Positions 1-8,936 are shown, numbered from the stretch's first letter. The stretch: 64,000 nucleotides of DNA from Ectopseudomonas mendocina (GCF_007049795.1 NZ_SCFY01000013.1:62001-126000); one strand, 5' to 3'. Numbers and translations are program-made. The notes: generated by a model not told the origin, from the letters alone.

Positions 1-842
1 ATGACCTGGTTGTCGATCAGTGGTTGGCCGAAGGTGTGGCGCTGCTTGCAGTAGTCGATGGTGGTGTCGACGCAGTGTTCCAGACCCTTGATCATGTTGG
101 CCGCGCCGAACAGGCGCTCTTCCTGGAACTGCAGCATTTGCATCATGAAGCCGGCGCCTTCGTGGCCGATGCGATAGCGCTGCGGCACACGCACGTTGTC
201 GAAGAACACCTGGGCGGTCTCGGAGCTGCGCATGCCGAGTTTGTCCAGGTGCGGACTGACGGTGATGCCGGGTGTCTTCATCGGCACCACGATCAGCGAC
301 TTGTTGACGTGCGGCTTGTCGTCGCTGGTGTTGGCCAGCAGGCAGATGAAGTCGGCTGACGGCGAGTTGGTGATCCACATCTTGCTGCCGTTGATCACGT
401 AATCGTCGCCGTCCTTGCGTGCAGTGGTCTTCAGGCCCGCCACGTCGGAGCCGGCGCCGACCTCGGAGACGCCGATGCAGCCGACCATCTCGCCGGTGAT
501 GGCCGGGCGCAGGAACTCTTCGCGCAGTTCATCGGAGCCGAAGCGGGCCAGGGCCGGGGTGCACATGTCGGTCTGCACGCCGATGGACATCGGGATGCCG
601 CCGCAATGGATGGTGCCGAACTCTTCGGCGGCGACGATCGAGTAGCTGTAGTCCAGGCCCATGCCGCCAAATTTCTCCGGCTTGGAGATGCCCAGCAGGC
701 CCAGCTCGCCAGCCTTCTTGAAAATGTCGTGGATGGGGAAGCGGCCTTCCTTTTCCCACTCATCGACGTACGGGTTGATTTCCTTGTCGACGAAGTTGCG
801 GACGGTACGGCGGAGTTCTTCGTGTTCTTGGGTGAAGATCAT
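1..842 (-). CDS. atuD: Citronellyl-CoA dehydrogenase AtuD (partial, C-terminus outside window)
   Basis: Acyl-CoA dehydrogenase, an FAD enzyme that would oxidise citronellyl-CoA to geranyl-CoA in acyclic terpene breakdown. The visible 280 residues start MIFTQEHEELRRTVRNFVDK and show the family's N-terminal helical domain and central beta domain (GVSEVGAGSDVAGLKT, then WITNSPSADF). The catalytic Glu region lies beyond position 1. It is the last visible gene of a minus-strand run atuA-atuB-atuC-atuD, the order I know from P. aeruginosa, and this context is the main reason for the AtuD call rather than a generic acyl-CoA dehydrogenase. An inverted repeat separates it from atuC upstream. A downstream atuEFGH would be expected off the window. 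Confidence 0.88.
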   Translation of the reverse strand, partial: MIFTQEHEELRRTVRNFVDKEINPYVDEWEKEGRFPIHDIFKKAGELGLLGISKPEKFGGMGLDYSYSIVAAEEFGTIHCGGIPMSIGVQTDMCTPALARFGSDELREEFLRPAITGEMVGCIGVSEVGAGSDVAGLKTTARKDGDDYVINGSKMWITNSPSADFICLLANTSDDKPHVNKSLIVVPMKTPGITVSPHLDKLGMRSSETAQVFFDNVRVPQRYRIGHEGAGFMMQMLQFQEERLFGAANMIKGLEHCVDTTIDYCKQRHTFGQPLIDNQV

Positions 843-871
843 TTTTGTTGTGCTCCGTATCGAATGGGTCT

Positions 872-921
872 GTAGGGCGGGTGAAACCCGCCACATGCTT
901 GGCGGGTTTCACCCGCCCTAC
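872..921. repeat. Perfect 22-bp inverted repeat (REP-like) inside the atu operon
   Basis: The arms begin GTAGGGCGGGTGAAACCCGCC and match exactly around a 6-base loop CATGCT. It fills most of the atuC-atuD gap. It shares the GTAGGG...CCCTAC edges with the elements at 3480, 14197 and 32654. As RNA it would form a very stable hairpin and could act as an mRNA stabiliser or attenuator between atuC and atuD. Confidence 0.9.
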
Positions 922-923
922 GT

Positions 924-2540
924 TTAAAATCTCGCGACGCCGAAGCTGCTCTTCTTCAGTGGTCGCAGGTTGGCTTCGGCGCAGATATCCAGCAAAAAGC
1001 CCAGCAGCTTGCGCGTATCGCGTGGGTCGATCAGGCCGTCGTCCCACAGGCTGGCGGTGCCGTACAGCGCGGTAGACTGGCTGTCGAGCTTCTGTGCGGT
1101 CACGGTTTCCAGCATGTCGAGCATCTTCGGATCGGCTTCCTTGCCTTCCTTGGCGTGCTTGTCCTCGGTGACGATGCGCAGCACCTTGCCGGCCTGGGCG
1201 CCGCCCATCACGGCGGTGCGGCTGTTGGGCCAGGCGAAGATGAAGCGTGGGTCGAGGCCACGGCCGCACATGGCGTAGTTGCCGGCGCCGTAGGAGCCGC
1301 CGACGACGATGGTGAGCTTGGGCACGGTGGCGTTGGCCACGGCCTGGATCATCTTCGAGCCGTGCTTGATCACGCCGTTTTGTTCCGATTCCGTCCCGAC
1401 CATAAAGCCGGTGGTGTTGTGGAAGAACAGGATCGGCGTGTTGCTTTGCTCGCACAGCTGGATGAACTGCGCTGCCTTGGCCGCACCCTGCGGGGTGATC
1501 GGGCCGTTGTTGCCGATGAAGCCGCAGGCCTGACCTTCGATCTGCAGGTGGCCGCAGACGGTCTGGCTGTCGAACTCGTTCTTGAAGTCGAGGAGCTCCG
1601 AGCCGTCAGCGATGCGCGCGATGATCTCGCGCACGTCGTAGGGCTTCTTGGCGTCGGCCGGCACCAGGCCGAGCAGCTCCTCGGCCGGGTACAGCGGCTC
1701 GCGCCAGCTTTTCGCCGGGCGCGCCGGCAACTGTTGATTCCATGGCAGCATGCCCAGGATCTCGCGCGCCAGGCGTACACCGTCGGCGTCGTTCTCAGCC
1801 AGGTACTCGGCGGTGCCGGCGACCTGGGCGTGCATCTCGGCGCCGCCGAGTTGCTCGTCGGTGGCGATCTCGCCGGTGGCGGCTTTCAGCAGAGGCGGGC
1901 CGGCGAGGAACATCTTGGCCTTGCCGCGCACCACCACCACGTAATCCGACAGGCCGGGCTGGTAGGCCCCGCCAGCGGTGCTGGAGCCATGTACCACGGT
2001 GATCTGCGGCAGGCCCATGGCGGACATGCGCGCCTGGTTGGCGAAGCCGCGTGCCCCTTCGACGAAAATGTCGGCGGCGTAGTTGAGGTTGGCGCCGCCG
2101 CTCTCGGCCAGGGTCACCACCGGCAGCTTGTTCTCGAAGGCGATCTGCTGCAGGCGCAGCGACTTCTTCAGGCCCGTGGGGGAGATGGTGCCGCCCTTGA
2201 TCGCGCTGTTGTTGGCGATCACCAGGCAACGTACGCCGGCGATGTAGCCGATGCCGGCGATCAGGCCACCGCCGGCCTGGCTGCCGTCCTTGTCGTCGTG
2301 CAGCTTGTAGCCGGCCAGCGAAGACAGTTCGAGGAACGGCGCGCCGGCATCGAGCAGCAGGTTGATGCGTTCACGCGGCAGCAACTGGCCGCGCTTCTCG
2401 AACTTGGCTTTGGCTTCCTGCGCCTTGTCGAGCACCTTCTGCTCGACGTCGCGGAAGGTCGCGATGGCTGCCAGCATAGCTTCGCGGTTCTGCGCGAAGG
2501 CTTCGCCATGGACATCGATTTCCGATTGGATCACGGGCAT
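924..2540 (-). CDS. atuC: Geranyl-CoA carboxylase beta (carboxyltransferase) subunit AtuC
   Basis: 538-residue biotin-dependent carboxyltransferase. Both crotonase-like halves are visible: the N-terminal half with LAESGGANLNYAADIFVEG and VHGSSTAGGAYQPGLSDY, the C-terminal half with NNGPITPQGAAKAAQFIQLC and VVGGSYGAGNYAMCGRG. These are the signatures of methylcrotonyl/geranyl-CoA carboxylase beta subunits. It would transfer carboxyl from biotin (on AtuF, not in this window) to geranyl-CoA, giving isohexenyl-glutaconyl-CoA. Choosing geranyl-CoA over methylcrotonyl-CoA rests on the atu neighbourhood. The start lies 4 bases after the atuB stop, so the two genes are probably co-translated. Confidence 0.92.
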   Translation of the reverse strand: MPVIQSEIDVHGEAFAQNREAMLAAIATFRDVEQKVLDKAQEAKAKFEKRGQLLPRERINLLLDAGAPFLELSSLAGYKLHDDKDGSQAGGGLIAGIGYIAGVRCLVIANNSAIKGGTISPTGLKKSLRLQQIAFENKLPVVTLAESGGANLNYAADIFVEGARGFANQARMSAMGLPQITVVHGSSTAGGAYQPGLSDYVVVVRGKAKMFLAGPPLLKAATGEIATDEQLGGAEMHAQVAGTAEYLAENDADGVRLAREILGMLPWNQQLPARPAKSWREPLYPAEELLGLVPADAKKPYDVREIIARIADGSELLDFKNEFDSQTVCGHLQIEGQACGFIGNNGPITPQGAAKAAQFIQLCEQSNTPILFFHNTTGFMVGTESEQNGVIKHGSKMIQAVANATVPKLTIVVGGSYGAGNYAMCGRGLDPRFIFAWPNSRTAVMGGAQAGKVLRIVTEDKHAKEGKEADPKMLDMLETVTAQKLDSQSTALYGTASLWDDGLIDPRDTRKLLGFLLDICAEANLRPLKKSSFGVARF

Positions 2541-2544
2541 CGCC

Positions 2545-3414
2545 TTACTCCTGATCTTTCAGTACGTCGGGCACGTAGGCCCGGTGGAAACCGTTGTAGG
2601 ACTCGCTGTTTTTCGCCTTGCCCAGCGTCCAGGCACGGGTGCCCTGGCTGGCGGCGCCATCGATGCGGACGGTGTTGCCACTGATGAAGTTGGCGCCGGG
2701 GCTGAGCAGGAAGACGATGGCCGCGGCGACCTCGGACTCGGTGCCGATGCGTTGCAGCGGCACGTGATCCTTGAGGTTGCGGATCATGTTCTTCATCGAC
2801 TCGGGGTAGGTGTCCATGCCACTGGAGGCGATCCAGCCCGGCGCCACGGCGTTGACCCGCACGCCGGCGTGGCCCCACTCGTAGGCGGCGGTCTTGGTGA
2901 AGTTCTCCATGCCAGCGCGTGCGGCGCCGGAGTGGCCCATGCCGGGCATGCCGCCCCACATGTCGGCGAGCATGTTGACGATGCTGCCGCCGTGCTTGCT
3001 CATGCTCTGCAGGAAGACTTCCTTGGCTACCAGAAAGCCGCCAACCAGATTGGTGCGTACCACGGTCTCGAAGCCTTTCTGGTTGATGCCGATCAGCGGC
3101 GCGGGGAACTGGCCGCCAGCATTGTTCACAAGCTGGTGGATGCGCCCGCGTTCCCTGATCACCGCAGCGATCATGGCCTTCACGGCTTCTTCGTCGCGGA
3201 TGTCGCAGACTTGGAAGCTGGCGCTGCCACCGTCCTCGGTGATCTCGGCGCAGGTCTTCTCCAGCTTTTCCTGCTTGCGCCCGACCAGCACCACATGAGC
3301 GCCCAGATGGGCCAGCTCGTGGGCCACGCAGCGACCGATGCCGCTGCCACCACCGGTGACCAGAATGGTCTGTTCATTGAACAGGCCAGGTTTGAATACG
3401 GAGTCGTAGCTCAT
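2545..3414 (-). CDS. atuB: Short-chain dehydrogenase/reductase AtuB
   Basis: 289-residue SDR. The start chosen (MSYDSVFKPGLF) has an AGGAC ribosome-binding site about 9 bases upstream; a longer frame upstream lacks one. The Rossmann motif TGGGSGIG and the NNAGG motif are present. The usual catalytic YxxxK is absent: the site reads HSGAARAG, so Tyr is replaced by Ser and Lys by Arg. From memory, that octapeptide and the following EWGHAGVRVNAVAPG are characteristic of the peroxisomal trans-2-enoyl-CoA / 2,4-dienoyl-CoA reductase branch. AtuB is commonly described as a citronellol/citronellal dehydrogenase; the sequence fits an acyl-CoA-level reductase better. The atu assignment from gene order is firm; the reaction is not. 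Confidence 0.88.
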   Translation of the reverse strand: MSYDSVFKPGLFNEQTILVTGGGSGIGRCVAHELAHLGAHVVLVGRKQEKLEKTCAEITEDGGSASFQVCDIRDEEAVKAMIAAVIRERGRIHQLVNNAGGQFPAPLIGINQKGFETVVRTNLVGGFLVAKEVFLQSMSKHGGSIVNMLADMWGGMPGMGHSGAARAGMENFTKTAAYEWGHAGVRVNAVAPGWIASSGMDTYPESMKNMIRNLKDHVPLQRIGTESEVAAAIVFLLSPGANFISGNTVRIDGAASQGTRAWTLGKAKNSESYNGFHRAYVPDVLKDQE

Positions 3415-3479
3415 TGTTGTTGTCCTTCGACCTTGCCGTGGGCACCACCATGTCAAGGTGGTGCGCTATTAATCAGGTT

Positions 3480-3548
3480 GTAGGGTGGAAAACCGCGAAG
3501 CGTTTTCCGCCAGGAGCCGGTGGATGGAGGAAGCGTCATCCACCCTAC
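3480..3548. repeat. Inverted repeat between atuA and atuB, overlapping the atuA stop
   Basis: Outer arms GTAGGGTGGA and its complement TCCACCCTAC, with internal sub-hairpins (GGAAAACCGC / GCGTTTTCC). The TAG stop of atuA (3547-3545 on the minus strand) is part of the right-hand arm. Same family as the elements at 872 and 14197 by the GTAGGG/CCCTAC edges. Confidence 0.85.
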
Positions 3549-5332
3549 AAAGTCTTGGCCAATGCGCTGGGCAGCGGAATCGGAAATTCCAGCAACTGCT
3601 GAGCGAACGCCTTGCCCTGCGGGTCGATGCGCAGGCTGGCTACGCCGCCACCGCCCAGCGCGTTTTCCAGCAGGAAGTTGAGGCTGTGGCTGCCCGGCAG
3701 GTACCAGCGGCTGACGCGGCCGTGCTCGGCGTCCAGTGTATGCGCCATCCAGTTGGCCACGGCTTCGGGCGTCAGCGCAGCAGCGATCCATGCCAGGTAT
3801 TCGGGCTTTCTGGCCATCACACCAATGTTGCTGTGGTTGCCCTTGTCGCCGGAGCGGGCCACGGCCAAGCGGATCAGCGGCACGGCCGCGTCGGCTTCGC
3901 CCATCGGTACGGGTAGGGCGGCGGGCGCGCGGAGTTGGGCGGGGTCGAAGGCATCGATCTGGGGCAGGGCGACCGGCTGGCGTTCGCCGTCGATTTCGAC
4001 GCTCAGGGTGCAGGCATTTTTGTCCACCAGGAAGCTGAAAAGGCGGATCACCGGGTAGACGGTGGGGCGGCCTCCGACGATGCCGGTCAGACCCGGCGCC
4101 ATGCCGGTGGCAGCCTGGGCGATCTCGCGGGAGAACAGGATCAGCGCCTCTTTCTTGGCGTGGCGTGCGGCGATCTTCACTACCACTTCGCGGCTGTATT
4201 TGCGGTGAGCATGGACGCCATAGGTGGCTTCGCTGCCGAGCAACTCGACGCTGACCTCCTGGTAACGGCCCCAGCCGCGCTCGGCGAACATCTCTTCGGT
4301 CTTGTTGATGATCGCCTCGGCAACGCGCTCAGCCTTGGCCACGGCATCGATGCCGGCCAGCAGGAAGCTGGCGGTGCAGCGGAAACCGTCCGGGTGCGTG
4401 GCGCTGACCTTGTACTGGTCGGTGGGCGGCACGCCGCGTGCGCCCTGCAGCTGCACGCGGTTGTCACCGACCTGGCTCAGCTCGACCTGGGTGAAGTCGC
4501 AGATCACGTCCGGCAGCAGGTAGGCGCGCGGATCGCCGATCTCGTAGAGCATCTGCTCGCCAACGGTAAAAGGCGTGACCAAGCCGCCGGAACCATCCGG
4601 CTTGGTCACGACGAAACGGCCATCGTCCTCGACTTCGACGATGGGAAAGCCGATGTGCTCGTAGTCCGGCACGTCGCGCCAGTCGGTGAAATTGCCACCG
4701 GTGCACTGCGCGCCGCACTCGATGATGTGCCCGGCCAGCGCGGCCTGGGCCAGCTTGTCGTAGTCGCTCCAGGCCCAGCCGAATTCGTGCACCAGGGCGG
4801 CGCTGACCACGGCGCTGTCGACCACGCGGCCAGTGATGACAATGTCGGCGCCCTGTTCCAGAGCGGCGACGATGCCCGGTGCGCCCAGGTAGGCGTTGAC
4901 CGACACGCAGAAGGGCGGCAGCGCGGCGTCCGTGAACATCTCGCGGATACCGGCCTTGACCAGCTCGCCGAGCTTGGGTTGCAGGTTGTCGCCGTGCAGC
5001 ACGGCGATCTTCAGGTTCACCCCGGCCTGCTCGCAGGCGGCGCTCAGGGCCGCAGCGCAGGCCATTGGGTTGACCCCGCCGGCGTTGCTGATGACGCGGG
5101 TTTTCTTCGCTGCCAGTTCTCCGAGCAGCGGCGCAAGCACCTCGACGAAGTCGCGGGCGTAGCCGTCATCCGGCTTCTTCATGCGCGCACCGGCCATGAT
5201 CGACATGGTGATCTCGGCCAGGTAGTCGAACACCAGATAATCCAGTTCGGCGCCGCGAACCAGTTGAGCGGCAGCGGTGGAGGTGTCGCCCCAGAAAGCG
5301 GAGGCGCAGCCGATGCGTACGGTTTTGGTCAT
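3545..5332 (-). CDS. atuA: Acyclic terpene utilisation protein AtuA
   Basis: 595 residues from the start [20 protein letters not shown], which is the conserved N-terminus of the AtuA family (DUF1446); the open frame extends further upstream but across the operator region, so that extension is unlikely. The body is the long AtuA domain (about 1-450). A smaller C-terminal domain (about 490-590) carries [20 protein letters not shown]. AtuA is required for citronellol/geraniol growth in P. aeruginosa, but its precise chemistry is not settled to my knowledge. It is the first gene of the minus-strand atu operon and is divergent from atuR, with operator-like repeats between. The stop codon lies in an inverted repeat. 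Confidence 0.92.
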   Translation of the reverse strand: MTKTVRIGCASAFWGDTSTAAAQLVRGAELDYLVFDYLAEITMSIMAGARMKKPDDGYARDFVEVLAPLLGELAAKKTRVISNAGGVNPMACAAALSAACEQAGVNLKIAVLHGDNLQPKLGELVKAGIREMFTDAALPPFCVSVNAYLGAPGIVAALEQGADIVITGRVVDSAVVSAALVHEFGWAWSDYDKLAQAALAGHIIECGAQCTGGNFTDWRDVPDYEHIGFPIVEVEDDGRFVVTKPDGSGGLVTPFTVGEQMLYEIGDPRAYLLPDVICDFTQVELSQVGDNRVQLQGARGVPPTDQYKVSATHPDGFRCTASFLLAGIDAVAKAERVAEAIINKTEEMFAERGWGRYQEVSVELLGSEATYGVHAHRKYSREVVVKIAARHAKKEALILFSREIAQAATGMAPGLTGIVGGRPTVYPVIRLFSFLVDKNACTLSVEIDGERQPVALPQIDAFDPAQLRAPAALPVPMGEADAAVPLIRLAVARSGDKGNHSNIGVMARKPEYLAWIAAALTPEAVANWMAHTLDAEHGRVSRWYLPGSHSLNFLLENALGGGGVASLRIDPQGKAFAQQLLEFPIPLPSALAKTL

Positions 5333-5374
5333 TGGAATTGGCCCGTCACACATTTGAGAAGGTGAGCTCACACT

Positions 5375-5393
5375 ACCAAGCAAGCGCTTGGTT
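5375..5393. promoter_or_regulatory. Putative AtuR operator, site 1
   Basis: Sequence ACCAAGCAAGCGCTTGGTT, with a palindromic core CAAGCGCTTG, 43 bases upstream of the atuA start. In P. aeruginosa AtuR is reported (from memory) to bind two inverted repeats in exactly this gap. A weaker relative with CAAGCAAG and CAAGCACTTG lies at 5474-5493. Confidence 0.8.
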
Positions 5394-5430
5394 GAAAAGT
5401 GGCGAAAGACGACAATTCGGCCAAAAATGC

Positions 5431-5449
5431 GCCCAAGCGCTTGCTTGGT
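5431..5449. promoter_or_regulatory. Putative AtuR operator, site 2
   Basis: Read on the minus strand it is ACCAAGCAAGCGCTTGGGC, 17 of 19 positions identical to site 1 and in opposite orientation. Centre-to-centre distance is about 56 bp. The pair sits between the divergent atuA and atuR starts and could repress both. Confidence 0.8.
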
Positions 5450-5554
5450 CAGCTGGCGCCGCATACATTTCATCAAGCAAGACAAGCACTTGCCGGCAGC
5501 ATGAAGAATTAATCAGAACAATCGCCGAGCAGGGTAATCAGGGGAGAAGTCAGC

Positions 5555-6178
5555 GTGGACGAACACAGAGCCCAGGCCGTGATGCAGGAACTGGTCGATA
5601 GCGGCCAGGTGACCGATCCGGACAGTGCCCGCGGCAAGCTGTTGCAGATGGCTGCCCACCTGTTCCGCAGCAAGGGTTACGAGCGCACCACGGTGCGTGA
5701 TCTGGCCGCCGCCATTGGTATTCAGTCGGGCAGCATCTTTCATCACTTCAAGAGCAAGGACGAGATTCTGCGCTCGGTGATGGAGGAAACCATCGTCTAC
5801 AACACTGCACTGATGCGCTCCGCGCTGGCAGAGGCGCAAGGCACGCGCGAGCGCTTACTGGCGCTGATCCGCTGCGAGTTGCAGTCGATCATGGGCGGTA
5901 CCGGCGAGGCCATGGCCGTGCTGGTATACGAATGGCGTTCCCTGTCGGACGACGGCCAGGCGCAGGTGCTGGCCTTGCGTGATACCTACGAGCAGATCTG
6001 GCTGGCGGTGCTTGGCGAGGCGCGCGATGCCGGTTATTTCAAGGGCGACCCTTTCATTCAACGGCGTTTTCTCACGGGAGCGCTGAGCTGGACCAACACC
6101 TGGTTCCGCTCGCAAGGGCCGATGAGCCTGGATCAACTGGCCGAAGAAGCGTTGTCATTGGTCTGTAAGGAAGCTTGA
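5555..6178 (+). CDS. atuR: TetR-family repressor AtuR
   Basis: 207 residues from a GTG start preceded by GGGGAGAAG at good spacing. The N-terminal TetR helix-turn-helix is clear (residues about 28-75: LLQMAAHLFRSKGYERTTVR, then IGIQSGSIFHHFKSKDEIL), followed by an all-helical ligand and dimerisation domain. It is divergent from atuA with two near-identical operator repeats in the gap, the arrangement of the terpene repressor AtuR. By family logic the inducer would be a CoA thioester or intermediate of the pathway. A third operator-like copy near 33932 suggests targets outside the cluster. Confidence 0.88.
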   Translation: MDEHRAQAVMQELVDSGQVTDPDSARGKLLQMAAHLFRSKGYERTTVRDLAAAIGIQSGSIFHHFKSKDEILRSVMEETIVYNTALMRSALAEAQGTRERLLALIRCELQSIMGGTGEAMAVLVYEWRSLSDDGQAQVLALRDTYEQIWLAVLGEARDAGYFKGDPFIQRRFLTGALSWTNTWFRSQGPMSLDQLAEEALSLVCKEA

Positions 6179-6273
6179 GCGATTTCGGCTAGGCTAGTAG
6201 CAACTGCCGGTTTTCGGCTCGAACTCGGGCGCAGCGGTCTTCCCGCGCTGCGATCCGTGACGAGAGGTCGAGT

Positions 6274-7056
6274 TTGCGCGCATTAGCCTTTTGCCTGCTG
6301 TCCTGCCTGTTGCTGCATGTGCCTGTCGCGGTTGCGGTCGAGGAGGTGCGTGTCGGCGGTTATCACTTCCCGCCTTACCTGGATAAACCTGACTCGCAGC
6401 ACCCGCAAGGTCTGGTACCCAAGTTGCTGCAAGCGCTCAACGCGGCGCAGCAGCGGTATCGCTTCGTCCTGGTGCCGACCTCTGCAACCCGCCGTTACCG
6501 CGACCTGGAGAGCGGCCGCTTCGATCTGATGTTTTTCGAGTCAAGTCGTTGGGGGTGGCAGGGCACTTCATACCTGGTCTTGGGGGTGGATATCGATGAT
6601 GCGGAAGTTTATGACGCTGCGGCTGAGCCGGGGCGTGGCCAGGAGTATTTCGAGGACCTTAGCGACAAGCGCATGGCGCTCTATAACGGCTATCACTACG
6701 GCTTTGCCGGATTCGATGCCGACCCTGACTATCTTGCGCGCACCTTCAACGCGGTGCTGACCTACTCCCACGACAGCAACTTGCGCATGTTGCTGGCGCG
6801 ACGAGCCGACATCGCAGTGGTGACGCGTTCATACCTGGATTCGTTTCTGGCCCGACACCCGGGAATACTGCCTGAGCTTCTGGTATCCGAGCACCTGGAC
6901 CAGCTCTATCACCATCAGGTTCTGCTGCGGCCGAAGGGGGCTTTGAGTCCTGCCGAGGTGGCGGAATTGCTCGGTCAGTTACAAGCCAATGGCGAGCTAT
7001 CCAGGCTACTTGGACGGTATCGTCTGACATTAGGCGGCAAAGTGTCTGCGCAGTGA
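6274..7056 (+). CDS. Periplasmic solute-binding protein, family 3-like (paralogue 1)
   Basis: 260 residues from a TTG start with a GAGAGG site upstream. A signal peptide ends near VAVAVA (residue about 22). The mature part opens VEEVRVGGYHFPPYLDK, the lobe-1 start of family 3 solute-binding proteins (SBP_bac_3). It is clearly homologous to the next gene: both share RGQEYFE, GYHYGFA and SHDSNL at corresponding positions. No permease or ATPase gene is adjacent, so it may be an orphan receptor or sensor protein rather than part of an ABC importer. The ligand cannot be told from sequence. Confidence 0.78.
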   Translation: MRALAFCLLSCLLLHVPVAVAVEEVRVGGYHFPPYLDKPDSQHPQGLVPKLLQALNAAQQRYRFVLVPTSATRRYRDLESGRFDLMFFESSRWGWQGTSYLVLGVDIDDAEVYDAAAEPGRGQEYFEDLSDKRMALYNGYHYGFAGFDADPDYLARTFNAVLTYSHDSNLRMLLARRADIAVVTRSYLDSFLARHPGILPELLVSEHLDQLYHHQVLLRPKGALSPAEVAELLGQLQANGELSRLLGRYRLTLGGKVSAQ

Positions 7057-7131
7057 AAATCCATCTAGTCGGTCAGGAGAGACTGGAGTAGGCTGCACCA
7101 CACTAGAAGAAGGATTTTTTGGGGATTCGAC

Positions 7132-7950
7132 ATGCGGCATTCGCGGCGCTGGGTTCATGAGTGTTGGGCTGCCTTGGGTCTATTGTTTGCCAGTTCTCTC
7201 TACGCTGCCGAGGTCGTCAAGGTCGGCGGTGCGCACTTCCCTCCGTACGTCATCAAATCCAACCTGCAAGAGTCGAGCGGCCTATTGCCGCAACTGCTCG
7301 ATGCGCTCAATCAAGAACAGGCCGAATACCATTTCACCATGCTGCCCACGGCCATCGTGCGTCGCTTTAGCGATCTGCAACGAGGCCGTATCGACATGGC
7401 GATTTTCGAGAACCCGCGGTGGGGTTGGCAGGACATCGACGCCGAGGCCGTCGACATGGGGCTGGAAGACGCCGAGTTATTCGTCGCCAGAGTGGAAGAG
7501 CGGCGCGGCCAGGAGTACTTCGAGCAGCTCGAAGGCAAGCGTCTGGCGCTCTACCGCGGTTATCACTACGGCTTTGCCCAGTTCAACAGTGACCCGGAGT
7601 TTCTTACCCGCACCTTCAATGCCAATCTCGGCCACTCTCACGACAGCAACCTGCTGATGGTGGTGCGCGGGCGTGCGGATGTCGCGTTGGTGACCCGCTC
7701 CAACCTTTACGACTTCGTTGAGCGTAATCGCGAGCATGCGCGCAAGCTACTGATCTCGGAGGGGGTCGATCAGGTCTACCGTCATCACGCGATGATCCGT
7801 CCCGGCGCCCCGATAAGCCCTGAGCGCTTCGCCGCCTTGCTCGAGCGGCTACGGGTAAAAGGCGAATTGCAGCGCATCTTTTCGCCTTATCGTATTGCCG
7901 TCATGCCAGTCGTAGCGGATAGCTCAACAGCATTAGATGCAGCAGATTGA
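7132..7950 (+). CDS. Periplasmic solute-binding protein, family 3-like (paralogue 2)
   Basis: 272 residues. The signal peptide runs to about SLYA-AEVVKVGG. It is a tandem duplicate of the preceding gene with the same domain layout, including a short hydrophilic tail after the last conserved block (PYRIAVMP). 75 bases separate the two genes. The last 50 bases overlap the convergent membrane protease gene on the minus strand. As with its partner, no transporter components lie nearby. Confidence 0.78.
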   Translation: MRHSRRWVHECWAALGLLFASSLYAAEVVKVGGAHFPPYVIKSNLQESSGLLPQLLDALNQEQAEYHFTMLPTAIVRRFSDLQRGRIDMAIFENPRWGWQDIDAEAVDMGLEDAELFVARVEERRGQEYFEQLEGKRLALYRGYHYGFAQFNSDPEFLTRTFNANLGHSHDSNLLMVVRGRADVALVTRSNLYDFVERNREHARKLLISEGVDQVYRHHAMIRPGAPISPERFAALLERLRVKGELQRIFSPYRIAVMPVVADSSTALDAAD

Positions 7951-8659
7951 CTGCTGCGTGCAGGGCAATGGCCAGGCTAATGCGGCCGCTGTAGTGAAAG
8001 GCCAGCCCATAACCCAGCCCTGCGCAGGTCGCCACCACGGCAAATAGCGCGCTGAAGGGCAGGTGGGCTGCGCCGAAAAGACCCGCCGTCAACAGCAAAC
8101 CAGGCCATATGCCCAGACGCTTGATCAAGGCGTTTTGCAGCAGACCGCGAAAGAGCAACTCTTCCGCCAGCACCGCTACGCCGAGATTGACCGCCAGCCA
8201 CAGCAGCAGGCCCTGTGGCCATTTGGGTTGCCAGGCAACCAGGCCCAGCGCCATGGCCAGCAGCGGCACCAGCAGCAAGGTGGCGATGCACGCCAGCCAA
8301 GCATTTTTCAGCGAGTTCACGGGGCTGCGCGGTTGCCCCAGCCACCAGGCGAGCAGGGAGGTTCCCAACAGCAGTTTGTCCCAGGACAAGCGCAGCGCGT
8401 AGGGCGCGGCGTCCGGGCTGAGGAGGCGCGGTTGCCACAACTGCCAGGGGCGGAAACCGGGTATGAGATGCGCCGCCAGGGCGACCCCACCGAGCAGGAT
8501 CAAAGGCAGCCATAGCCAGTTTGGCAGGCGCGGTTGTCCGGCCAGCAAGACGATAACGAACACGCTGCCCAACAGCAGGCCGACGGGCTCGATGAAGCCC
8601 AGGCCAGCGCCCAGCGCGAGGGTAAGAGCGGGGAACAGCAAGCGCAGATGCAGGGGCAT
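7901..8659 (-). CDS. CPBP-family intramembrane metalloprotease
   Basis: 252 residues, very hydrophobic with about 7-8 membrane segments. It has the CPBP (Abi, CAAX-protease-like) motifs in order: EELLFRG (motif 1, about residue 166), GAAHLPFS (motif 2) and HAAVNLLH (motif 3), giving the Glu-Glu, His and His/Asn expected for an intramembrane protease. The substrate is unknown. Its 3' end overlaps the convergent solute-binding gene by 50 bases, so transcription of one could interfere with the other. Confidence 0.82.
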   Translation of the reverse strand: MPLHLRLLFPALTLALGAGLGFIEPVGLLLGSVFVIVLLAGQPRLPNWLWLPLILLGGVALAAHLIPGFRPWQLWQPRLLSPDAAPYALRLSWDKLLLGTSLLAWWLGQPRSPVNSLKNAWLACIATLLLVPLLAMALGLVAWQPKWPQGLLLWLAVNLGVAVLAEELLFRGLLQNALIKRLGIWPGLLLTAGLFGAAHLPFSALFAVVATCAGLGYGLAFHYSGRISLAIALHAAVNLLHLMLLSYPLRLA

Positions 8660-8762
8660 GGCACCTTCTCCTGAGAAGGCGCGCAGTCTAGCAGGCAGTA
8701 GAAAAACTACCTCGGCTTTGGCTTCTTGCGCTGCGAGGGCGCGGAGAGGAGAGTGGTGGCGC

Positions 8763-8936
8763 TTAGCGTTGACGCTCGCGTGCGTCCTTGGCTTCTTGCT
8801 CGACGGCGCGTTTACGCATGCGTTCGAGCTGGTCTTCGCTCAGACGCATCTTTTTGGCGCTGCTGCGCAGCACCAGCAAACTACCAATCACCGAGCCGAA
8901 CACCAGGACCAGCAGCAGCCAGACGTACCAAGGCAT
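8763..8936 (-). CDS. Small membrane protein, DUF2897-like
   Basis: 57 residues. One N-terminal membrane helix (MPWYVWLLLVLVFGSVIGSL) is followed by a charged tail with KKMRLSEDQLERMRKR and ending ARERQR. A strong AAGGAGT site lies 6-7 bases before the ATG. The shape and the MRLSEDQL-type tail match the DUF2897 family of small gammaproteobacterial inner-membrane proteins. Function is unknown. It lies between the protease gene and eutBC on the same strand. Confidence 0.75.
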   Translation of the reverse strand: MPWYVWLLLVLVFGSVIGSLLVLRSSAKKMRLSEDQLERMRKRAVEQEAKDARERQR

